Shown here: positions 1 through 7,000 of the stretch, piece after piece
Layout of the letters: the number at the start of each line of letters is the position of its first letter
Numbering within the stretch: position 1 is the stretch's first letter
NCBI GenBank assembly: GCA_937969485.1
Contig: CALBVQ010000131.1
Location: 1 to 7,837 of the forward strand
DNA from: an uncultured Saprospiraceae bacterium
Lineage (GTDB): Bacteria; Bacteroidota; Bacteroidia; Chitinophagales; Saprospiraceae
Direction: 5' to 3'
Length of the DNA stretch: 7,837 nt
Notes under the pieces: generated by a model
What the model was told of the DNA's origin: nothing
Seen by the model: the letters and a program-made list of their open reading frames with translations, nothing else
Databases searched by the model: none
Program-made: the position numbers and the translations under genes

Positions 1-639
1 GTCTCCTTTTAGATTTTCTACTTTGCGTGACGACTCGCTCATTGCATCGTAAGCAGAGGCGTGAAATGGTGGATTACAAATCGTAAAGGCATATTTCTTT
101 TTTTCATCGATCACGCCAGAGAAAAACTTTGTTGGATCCGCTTGTAATTCTAGTGCAATTTCGCCTTCAAGGTGAGGATTCGACTCAATAATCTTATGTG
201 CACTAACCAAGGATTCATTATCGATATCCGTTGCTAAAAATGACCAACCATACTCTGCCGAACCGATTAGTGGATAGATGCAACTCGCTCCGCACCCCAC
301 GTCAATTCCCACAATAGAGGGTCCTCTAGGTATTTCACCTGCATTATCTGCTGCAAGAAGATCTGCTACATAATGCAAATAATCGGCCCTACTAGGAATC
401 GGTGGACAGAGATTTGCATCCGGAAATTCCCATGACCTGATTCCATAATAATGCATCAAAATCGAGGTATTTAGTAACTTCACAGCTTGCGGCTTAGCAA
501 AATCTACGGTTTTACTGTCATATTTATTGGTAAACACAAACTCTTCGAGAGCGGGTAAAACCTTTATCAATGCATCGATATCGTAGCGATCGTGATTCTT
601 ATTTCTTGGATGTAGGGGAGACTTTTTACTTTCAGACAT
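1..639 (-). CDS. rlmF: 23S rRNA (adenine-1618-N6)-methyltransferase RlmF, partial (C-terminus cut by window edge)
   Basis: The minus-strand frame is open from an ATG at 639 to the window edge, giving 213 codons without a stop. The family's E. coli member (RlmF/YbiN) has about 308 residues, so roughly the last third lies outside. The enzyme uses S-adenosylmethionine to methylate N6 of adenine 1618 (E. coli numbering) in 23S rRNA, in the cytoplasm. Visible matches to E. coli RlmF, from memory, are LHPRNKNHDRYD near the N-terminus (residues 9-20), VDFAKPQAVKLLN (45-57), LCPPIPSRADYLH (77-89), the SAM-binding GIDVGCGASCIYPLIG (111-126) and the catalytic NPPF tetrad (189-192) typical of N6-adenine methyltransferases. 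The ATG at 639 is the only Met ahead of the conserved N-terminus. It lies 71 bp after the ATPase gene on the same strand, so it may be co-transcribed or use its own promoter (box at 643-650). A functional link to the lipid A genes is not apparent. Confidence 0.93.
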   Translation of the reverse strand, partial: MSESKKSPLHPRNKNHDRYDIDALIKVLPALEEFVFTNKYDSKTVDFAKPQAVKLLNTSILMHYYGIRSWEFPDANLCPPIPSRADYLHYVADLLAADNAGEIPRGPSIVGIDVGCGASCIYPLIGSAEYGWSFLATDIDNESLVSAHKIIESNPHLEGEIALELQADPTKFFSGVIDEKKKYAFTICNPPFHASAYDAMSESSRKVENLKGD

Positions 640-642
640 GCC

Positions 643-650
643 CAAAAGTA
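643..650 (-). promoter_or_regulatory. Possible Bacteroidota -7 promoter box before rlmF
   Basis: The minus strand reads TACTTTTG here, an exact match to the Bacteroidota -7 consensus TAnnTTTG. No good TTTG (-33) element stands about 19 bases upstream. The box ends only three bases before the rlmF ATG, so if it is used the transcript would start at or very near the start codon and be almost leaderless. It may instead be a chance match, with rlmF read from the upstream operon. Confidence 0.3.
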
Positions 651-710
651 TGTATTAATAAAGTAACGAACTGATTATCTCCTTTTTTCTTGACTATAGG
701 ATAAAATCGG

Positions 711-1328
711 TCATTTATAATCACCGATATTCAGCTGACGCGAACATAAATCAGCATCTCGCTTCTCATTAGTCGCGATTATTAAGGTTCTATTCCCAAG
801 ATGCGTTTCAAGCATTCCCTCAACCCATTTCTTCGAAGCTTCATCCAGATTGGTAGTAGGCTCATCGAGCACAACTGCAGTACTTTGACTACATAAAGCG
901 AGAGTGAGTTTCAAGCGCTGCTGCATTCCCGACGAGAATTTTGAGATTTCCTTTTTTCTTGATTTGTCGAGAAGAGCGATAGCTGCAATATCTTTTTTGC
1001 TAATTCCCTCAAGTGGCTTGCGAAAGGAAAAATGAAACTTGACCATTTCATCGAGCGTGAAGTTATCAATGATGTCCATATAAGGACCTGTGAAACTGAA
1101 TTGATCATTGATATCTTCGACAGAAACTTTAGCGCTGTCAACTTCATAATTCACCTTTCCATGACTGGGATCTAGAGCTCCAAGAATAATTCTCACAAGG
1201 GTAGACTTGCCAGAACCATTGGGTCCAGTGATAGCGATTCTGTCTCCAGTTTTTATTGAAAAATCAATATTTCTGAAGATCCATTCGTATCCATAACGCT
1301 TTGCTATCTTATCTAATGTGATCTGCAT
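711..1328 (-). CDS. Small ABC-type ATP-binding protein with atypical Q- and H-loops
   Basis: A 205-residue stand-alone nucleotide-binding domain. Walker A is GPNGSGKST (35-43), the signature region is FSSGMQQRLKL (131-141; SSGMQ in place of LSGGQ), and Walker B plus D-loop is AVVLDEPTTNLD (151-162) with catalytic Glu156. The usual Q-loop glutamine is not seen: the stretch reads FSFTGPYMDIIDNFT (77-91), with Pro at the aligned position. The H-loop His position reads IIATNEKRD (183-191), with Asn187. To my recollection, related small Bacteroidota ATPases described as CcmA-like share this kind of sequence, so it may be a subfamily trait and not decay. No membrane-spanning partner is encoded in the window, so substrate and direction of transport cannot be stated. 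It lies 43 bp downstream of lpxA on the same strand and is probably in the same operon, which hints at envelope biogenesis (inference only). The protein is presumably cytoplasmic, bound to a permease encoded elsewhere. Confidence 0.85.
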   Translation of the reverse strand: MQITLDKIAKRYGYEWIFRNIDFSIKTGDRIAITGPNGSGKSTLVRIILGALDPSHGKVNYEVDSAKVSVEDINDQFSFTGPYMDIIDNFTLDEMVKFHFSFRKPLEGISKKDIAAIALLDKSRKKEISKFSSGMQQRLKLTLALCSQSTAVVLDEPTTNLDEASKKWVEGMLETHLGNRTLIIATNEKRDADLCSRQLNIGDYK

Positions 1329-1363
1329 ATATAATGGATATGTTATTTCCTGGGGCTTCCGCC

Positions 1364-1371
1364 CAAAGGTA
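1364..1371 (-). promoter_or_regulatory. Possible -7 promoter box for the ABC ATPase gene
   Basis: The minus strand reads TACCTTTG, an exact TAnnTTTG match. It starts directly after the lpxA stop codon and ends 35 bases before the ATPase ATG at 1328. No matching TTTG was found about 19 bases upstream. It could be an internal promoter letting the ATPase and rlmF be expressed apart from the lipid A genes. The spacing to the start is reasonable, but the evidence is only the box itself. Confidence 0.35.
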
Positions 1372-2157
1372 TTACGAATTCACTTGGCGGAATCCTCTCA
1401 TAATTCCTCTATTCGATTGTTGTATAAATTCGAGAATTGTTGATTTTTCTTCGGAACTAGGCAATTCACTATGAATCAATTTTAATGCTTGCGTTTTGTT
1501 ATAACCACGAACAAAAAGTATTCGGTAGACATCCTGAATTGTGTTAATCTGATCATTAGTAAATCCTCTTCGTCTCAACCCAATGCTATTTACACCTACA
1601 TAAGACAAAGGTTCTCTCGCGGCTTTTACGAAAGGTGGCACGTCTTTACGAACTAGCGAACCACCGCCTATCATCGCATGAGCTCCTATATGAACAAACT
1701 GGTGTACAGCGGTCATTCCACCAATCACCACATGAGGTGCGACTTCGATGTGTCCCGCTAATGTCACATTATTCGCCAAGATACAGTTGTTACTTATAAT
1801 ACAATCATGTGCGACGTGCACATATGCCATGATCAAACTATCTTTTCCAATGTAGGTTTTAAAGCTTGCCTTCGTACCTCTATTAATCGTACAATATTCC
1901 CTGATAATCACATTATCTGCGATCTCTAATATTGATTCCTCCCCTCCAAATTTCAAATCCTGTGGCACTGCGCCTACAATCGCACCTTGAAATATTTTTA
2001 CATTTTTCCCCAGCCTTACCCCATTCATGATACAAGCACCTGAACCGATCCAACAGTCATCTCCTATTTCTACATCCTTTTCAATAGTTACAAAAGGAGC
2101 AATCGTAACATTATTTCCGATTTTAGCTTCAGGGTGTACATTAGTCATATTTCCCAT
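1372..2157 (-). CDS. lpxA: UDP-N-acetylglucosamine O-acyltransferase LpxA
   Basis: LpxA catalyses the first step of lipid A synthesis: transfer of a 3-hydroxyacyl chain from acyl carrier protein to the 3-OH of UDP-GlcNAc, in the cytoplasm. The 261 residues match the usual length (E. coli 262). The N-terminal ~185 residues are hexapeptide repeats of a left-handed beta-helix (for example IGNNVTIAPFVTI and VEIGDDCWIGSGACI), followed by a helical C-terminal region from SIGLRRRGF. The active-site histidines are all present: His114 and His117 (YVHVAHDC, the latter equal to catalytic His125 of E. coli), His136 (LAGH) and His152 (AVHQF). Gly165 aligns with the E. coli acyl-chain ruler Gly173, which predicts a preference for long acyl chains. 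The ATG at 2157 is one base after the lpxC/fabZ stop, suggesting translational coupling. A second in-frame ATG at 2148 gives a start (MTNVHPEAKIG) that fits homologues equally well. The order lpxC/fabZ-lpxA is conserved in Bacteroidota. Confidence 0.97.
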   Translation of the reverse strand: MGNMTNVHPEAKIGNNVTIAPFVTIEKDVEIGDDCWIGSGACIMNGVRLGKNVKIFQGAIVGAVPQDLKFGGEESILEIADNVIIREYCTINRGTKASFKTYIGKDSLIMAYVHVAHDCIISNNCILANNVTLAGHIEVAPHVVIGGMTAVHQFVHIGAHAMIGGGSLVRKDVPPFVKAAREPLSYVGVNSIGLRRRGFTNDQINTIQDVYRILFVRGYNKTQALKLIHSELPSSEEKSTILEFIQQSNRGIMRGFRQVNS

Positions 2158-2158
2158 A

Positions 2159-3547
2159 TTACTTTTGCTTTACTATTTGTGCTACCAATTCTCCTTCACT
2201 AACTATCTTATTTCCTACATAGGCTGTTCCTTGCATTTGAACTAGGCCTCTGCGTATTGGTGAAATTAATTCCATTTTTAGGATCAATGTATCTCCTGGC
2301 ACAACCTTATTTTTGAATTTGACATGATCCATTTTGAGAAAATAGGTGTCCCAGCCTTCCTGTTCTTCCTGTAATGAAAGTGCTAATATTCCACCTGTTT
2401 GGGCAAGGGCTTCCATCTGCAATACACCTGGAAAAACTGGATTTCCTGGAAAGTGCCCTTGGAAGAACTGCTCGTTAGCTGTGATATTTTTTACTCCAAC
2501 AACGTGTTTGTCAGACAATTCTATGATCTTATCAACAAGTAAGAATGGATATCTATGAGGCAACATTCTCTTTATCTCGTTAACATCCATTATAGCCTCT
2601 TTGGCTGGATCATACTTTGGTTTTCCCTTTAATTTCTTTTGTTCTCTGTAGTGTTGTTTAAGAATCTTAGCGAATTCAACATTCGTTCGGTGCCCGGGCT
2701 TTGTTGCTAAAATTTTTCCCTTTACTCTACAACCAGCTAATGATAAATCTCCTATCACGTCAAGCAACTTGTGGCGAGCAGGTTCATTGGTAAAATTCAG
2801 CTTTGTTGTGTTTAGGTATCCTTCCGACTCTATTTCAATGTCGGGCTTGTTCAATTTCAGCTTTAATCTTTCCAGTTCTTCTTTACCCACTGGAGCATCA
2901 GCTATCACTACGGCATTATCTAGGTCACCTCCTTTGATAAGATTCTGATCGATCAATTTTTCAAGTTCTCTTACGAATACGAATGTTCTAGCAGGAGCTA
3001 CTTGTTCTTCGTAGTGCTCCATCTCTGTAAGCTTGGCATATTGCTTATTCAAGATAGGAGAATCGAAGTCAATCATTGTGGTGATTTGGAACGAATCCGA
3101 TTCTAGAGCGACAAGCTCAGAACCTGTGTCAGGATCTTTATAAGAAATAGTTTCTTGTATTTCGAAAAACTCTACGTCGGCAGTTTGCTCTTCGAAGCCA
3201 GCTCTTTTAAGAGCTTCAACAAAATATTTACCGCTTCCATCCAGGATAGGAATTTCTGGGCCATCAAGTTTGACAAGTAAGTTATCAACTCTCATTCCTA
3301 CACAAGCAGATAACAAGTGTTCGACGGTAGAAACTCTAGCAGAGCCCTTTTCAAGTGTGGTGCTTCGATTAGTAGAAACTACAAAGTTGACATCGGCATC
3401 GACTGAGGGTTCCCCTTCGAGATCAATTCTTTTGAATTTTATGCCGTGGTTTTCGGGAGCAGGTGTCAAGGTTACATTAACCATTTCACCCGTATGAAGT
3501 CCAATACCACTTAGTGTAGTTTCAGACTGGATTGTTCTCTGCTTCAT
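2159..3547 (-). CDS. lpxC/fabZ: Bifunctional UDP-3-O-acyl-N-acetylglucosamine deacetylase / 3-hydroxyacyl-ACP dehydratase (LpxC/FabZ fusion)
   Basis: A 462-residue two-enzyme fusion typical of Bacteroidota. Residues 1 to about 305 are LpxC, the zinc-dependent deacetylase that commits the pathway to lipid A. Zinc ligands are His77 (in STVEHL), His259 and Asp263 (RHKLLD), and Glu76 is the expected general base. Thr188 (ARTF) and His286 (KPGH) match the E. coli active-site Thr191 and His265. A Lys-rich linker (about 300-320) leads to FabZ (about 323-462), the dehydratase of the fatty-acid cycle. Its catalytic His365 lies in GHFPGNPVFPG and Glu379 in LQMEALAQ, 14 residues apart as in E. coli FabZ. 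Both active sites look intact. The fusion ties LpxC and FabZ expression, which compete for the 3-hydroxyacyl pool through LpxA; that balancing role is inference. The ATG at 3547 begins directly with the conserved LpxC start (KQRTIQSETTLSGIGLHTG). It is the first visible gene of the leftward operon, with a -7 box at 3569-3576. Confidence 0.98.
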   Translation of the reverse strand: MKQRTIQSETTLSGIGLHTGEMVNVTLTPAPENHGIKFKRIDLEGEPSVDADVNFVVSTNRSTTLEKGSARVSTVEHLLSACVGMRVDNLLVKLDGPEIPILDGSGKYFVEALKRAGFEEQTADVEFFEIQETISYKDPDTGSELVALESDSFQITTMIDFDSPILNKQYAKLTEMEHYEEQVAPARTFVFVRELEKLIDQNLIKGGDLDNAVVIADAPVGKEELERLKLKLNKPDIEIESEGYLNTTKLNFTNEPARHKLLDVIGDLSLAGCRVKGKILATKPGHRTNVEFAKILKQHYREQKKLKGKPKYDPAKEAIMDVNEIKRMLPHRYPFLLVDKIIELSDKHVVGVKNITANEQFFQGHFPGNPVFPGVLQMEALAQTGGILALSLQEEQEGWDTYFLKMDHVKFKNKVVPGDTLILKMELISPIRRGLVQMQGTAYVGNKIVSEGELVAQIVKQK

Positions 3548-3568
3548 TTAAAATGTCTTGATAATCCA

Positions 3569-3576
3569 CAAATGTA
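3569..3576 (-). promoter_or_regulatory. -7 promoter box for the lpxC/fabZ operon
   Basis: The minus strand reads TACATTTG, an exact match to the Bacteroidota TAnnTTTG element. It ends 21 bases before the lpxC ATG, a plausible distance for a short leader of about 15-20 nt. The -33 element is weak: the position 19 bases upstream reads TACC instead of TTTG. Position, direction and the lack of any closer gene make this the best candidate for the operon promoter. Confidence 0.5.
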
Positions 3577-3707
3577 GTCAATTAATAAACTATTTGGTAA
3601 AGACAAAACAGCCCTTAATATGAAGTATGAGTATATCCGTCGAAAAATAAGCCTGAAAGTCACAATAAAGTTTAGCAACTCGAATTTTCCGAAGTAACAA
3701 TTTCATC

Positions 3708-3739
3708 TTAACCCGAATTATGCATTAAGATATCTATTA
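3708..3739 (+). repeat. 32-bp direct repeat, copy A
   Basis: This sequence begins TTAACCCGAA, contains the palindromes ATGCAT and GATATC, and ends CTATTA. It matches 7695-7726 in the same orientation at 31 of 32 positions; the one difference is T3718 against A7705. Similarity stops sharply on both sides. A near-exact 32-mer twice in 7.8 kb is not expected by chance. It may be a dispersed repeat or a remnant of a mobile-element end; I cannot name a family. Confidence 0.85.
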
Positions 3740-3861
3740 TATAAAATTGTATAATTTCTGTCGAAGTTAATCCTCGCTCTACCAACATAGAAATCTAGTG
3801 GGAACATAAAAATTACAGGGAATCGTAAACAAGAGAAATGGAGATCGGTGAATTTCGACAC

Positions 3862-3920
3862 TAGGTGAATTGGTAGGCTCGTCTTTGCGAATCTTCTAAA
3901 ATCCTACTATACCACACCTA
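3862..3920. repeat. Nested inverted repeat in the intergenic region
   Basis: TAGGTG (3862-3867) pairs with CACCTA (3915-3920), and inside it GTAGG (3873-3877) pairs with CCTAC (3903-3907), leaving a 25-base loop and unequal internal loops. Two GGTGAATT octamers at 3847-3854 and 3864-3871 overlap its left side, 17 bp apart. This could be a protein-binding region or a weak hairpin. The stems are short, so chance is possible. Confidence 0.3.
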
Positions 3921-3990
3921 TCTATCGCATCTACCACGCAATGAAATAGATACATATTCAAAAAACAACATATAAATGATGTAAAAAATT

Positions 3991-4021
3991 TTGTTCAACA
4001 GCAGTTTTTTATTAATGTTAC
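3991..4021 (+). promoter_or_regulatory. Candidate promoter of the secreted nuclease gene
   Basis: TTTG at 3991-3994 is followed by exactly 19 bases and then TAATGTTA at 4014-4021. This fits the Bacteroidota layout (TTTG, 19 bases, TAnnTTTG), although the second box matches only four of six fixed positions. A transcript starting just downstream would include both candidate start codons (4043 and 4094). Confidence 0.3.
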
Positions 4022-4093
4022 CCTAATCTTTTATACCGCGCCATGGTAGGACTAGCAATTAGAACACTAAATAACAATAAAATTAATCGTACA

Positions 4094-7000
4094 ATGCTCA
4101 GATCTCTACTATTATCTTGTTTCCTTCTGATTACCACATTATCCTATTCCCAACTTTCCCTAACCAATGGCACAACAACCTACACGGTGGATTTTGACGG
4201 AAGTCAAACCGGTGTAAATCAAGGTGCATTCAATGGCACAGGACTTAATAATCCTCCATCAACTGGACAGCTAGATGGGAATGCCTGGGCATTTTCAGGA
4301 ATGAGTACTGGAAATCACAACTTTGGTGACATCAGCATAGCAAACGATTACGCTCGTGGGTCATCAGCCGGAGGAGTAGGAACTGGTGGATTGTATTCTT
4401 TCTCAGTGGGTTCTAATAATAATGCACTTGGTATTCAGCCTACTGGCACCGACTGGACACCAGGGGCAATGTGTCTTAAGATTGTAAACAATCAATCAAG
4501 CACAATTCAAGATATGGACATCTCCTACATTGTCTACATCCGAAATGATCAAGATCGTGCGAATTCTTTCAAATTTTCTTTTTCAACAGACAACGTAAAT
4601 TTCACTTCGGTCCCAAGTGCCGATGTCATATCTCCAGCTGGCAAAGCTGGCAGTCCAGCATGGGACGCGACACCTATCAATATCACGCTTGGTAACTTGG
4701 AGCTAAACCCAGGGCAATCCATGTTGCTAAAATGGGATGGTAGTGATCAAGGAGGAAGTGGCAGTCGTGATGAATTTGCTCTAGATGATATCACGATTGT
4801 GGCATCTGCCCCAAACAACAATTGCGTACAGCCTTCACAGCAGCCAAGCAACTTAGTATTTAGCACTGTAACTGATAATTCAATAGCAGCATCATTTACC
4901 CAGTCTTCAGCAGATAAATTTTTAGTTATTCAAAGTACAAGTAGCTCATTTTCAGGATCAATTACTGACGGAGCAACATACAGCGTGGGTAGTAATGTAG
5001 GAAATGGAGTAGTTGTACAATATAGTAATAGTGCTTCATTCATCTCTTCTAATCTACAATCCAATACGACCTACTATTACTATATTTTTGCAGCGAATGA
5101 CAATTGTCTAGGAGGACCAGATTACCTATCTACTGATCCACTTACCGGTAATACGACAACTTCCTCGGACCCTAATTCAGACTACTATTCAGTTGTCAAT
5201 GGACAGACTTGCGCAGACCTAAAAACAGTTCTGCATAATCTAATTAAAGGGCATACTCAGTACAGTTATAATTCATTATGGTCAGTCTATCAACAAACGG
5301 ATGATCGCATAAATGATTCAGGAAATGAAACGATTGTTTGGGATATGTATTCGGACAATCCAGCTGCTGGAGAAAACGAATTTACATTCGTTGCTGAACA
5401 ATGCGGATCATACCAAACAGAAGGAGATTGCTACAACAGAGAGCATTCTTTTCCTAAATCTTGGTGGGGAGGCTCTACATCAGCGACACAGCACAACGAT
5501 ATTTTTGTTGTAGTTCCAGTCGATGGCTGGATAAATGGACTAAGAAATAACAATCCGTACGGTGTTGTTCAAACAGGTGGTGCAATTCAAACCACCAACA
5601 ATGGTAGTAAACTAGGTAGTTCTGCCATCCCTATTCCTGGATATACAGGAAACGTATTCGAACCAATTGATGCCTACAAGGGTGATCTTGCAAGAGGTTA
5701 TTTTTATATGTTAACTAGATATGAAAATGAGATTGCTGGATGGGAAAACTTTACAGTAGAATCAGACGCGGTTCTGGACGGTAATTCTTACCCTGGGATG
5801 GAACAGTGGGCAATTGACATGCTTATTGACTGGCATACGAATGATCCTGTGAGTCAAAAAGAGATCGACAGAAATAATGAAGTTTTCAATTACCAACAAA
5901 ATCGTAACCCGTTCATAGATCACCCTGAATATGTAGCTATGATATGGCAGGGATGCTCTGGTGGAGGTGATACTGAAGCGCCGACTGCACCGAATAATTT
6001 ACTCGCATCGAATACATCAGCTAGCTCTACGGATTTAAGTTGGGACCTTTCTAATGATAATATTGGAGTTACTGGGTACAATGTCTATCAAGATGGTACC
6101 ATCGTGACAACTTCGGCAACCACAACAATTACGATTACTGGATTAGCTGAACTAACTAGTTATACATTCCAAGTTACGGCATACGATGCTGCTGGAAATG
6201 AATCAACATTCAGTAATAATGCTACAGCAACAACAGGTACAGGAGCAGATACTCAAGCTCCAACTGTACCAACGAGCCTTTCTGCCTCGAACGTGACAGT
6301 GACAACTGCTGATCTAAGTTGGAATGCATCGAATGATAATGTTGGAGTAACTGGTTACAATATTTACCAAAATGGTAGTATCGTTTCGTCAACAGCAGGA
6401 ACAACCACAACAATTAGTGGACTAACTGCCTCAACTACCTATCTTTTCAATGTGAGCGCGTACGATGCAGCTGGAAATGAGTCAGCAACAAGTTCAACTA
6501 TTTCTATAACAACCGATACTCCTGCTGACAATCAAGCTCCCACTGTACCTACTAGTCTCTCAGTTGCAAATGTAACAGATATCTCTGCTGATCTAAGTTG
6601 GAATGCGTCGAATGACAATGTTGGAGTAACAGGCTACAATATCTATCAAGATGGGATTGTAATTTCCTCAACTTCAAGTACTTCGTTTGTTGTGACAGGA
6701 TTAACTGCTGGAAGCACATATCTTTTCAATGTTAGTGCCTTTGATGCCGCAGGTAATGAATCAGCTACAAGTTCAACTATTTCTGTGACAACAAGTGGCG
6801 GCGCAGGTGGACCAACGATATTACATGAAGGATATTTTGAGAGTGGCTGGGACAATTGGCAAGATGGAGGTTCTGATGCAAGTAGATACTCAGGTACAAG
6901 ATCTTCAGAAGGAAGTTTCTCGATTCGCTTAAGAGATAATTCTGGCACGAGCTCTTCAATGACTTCGGAAAGTTTCGATTTAACAAGCTTTACTGAAGTT

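Larger units (their letters stand above)
3548..4042. other. Divergent intergenic region between lpxC/fabZ and the secreted nuclease gene
   Basis: These 495 bp are A/T-rich and contain no convincing gene. The longest ATG-started frame noticed (from 3620, 26 codons, plus strand) resembles no known protein. The region should carry promoters for both flanking genes; the best candidates are at 3569-3576 (leftward) and 3991-4021 (rightward). It also holds one copy of a 32-bp repeat (3708-3739), a pair of GGTGAATT octamers (3847-3854 and 3864-3871) and a nested inverted repeat (3862-3920). I saw no tRNA or known riboswitch. Confidence 0.8.

Noticed and set aside
677..688. Strong Shine-Dalgarno-like AAAGGAGAT on the minus strand upstream of rlmF
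   Set aside because: It lies about 40 bases before the rlmF ATG and no start codon stands at the right distance after it. Shine-Dalgarno sequences are little used in this phylum.
2027..3497. Plus-strand frames opposite lpxA and lpxC/fabZ
   Set aside because: The opposite strand encodes well-conserved enzymes with intact catalytic residues, so these frames are shadows.
3620..3700. A 26-codon plus-strand reading frame starting MKYEYIRRK
   Set aside because: It is short, resembles nothing known and has no clear promoter or conserved context. A chance frame in A/T-rich DNA is likely.
6222..6986. Several minus-strand frames opposite the Fn3 and MAM-like part of the nuclease gene
   Set aside because: They are antisense shadows of a clearly coding region, low in complexity and mutually overlapping, with no plausible start signals.
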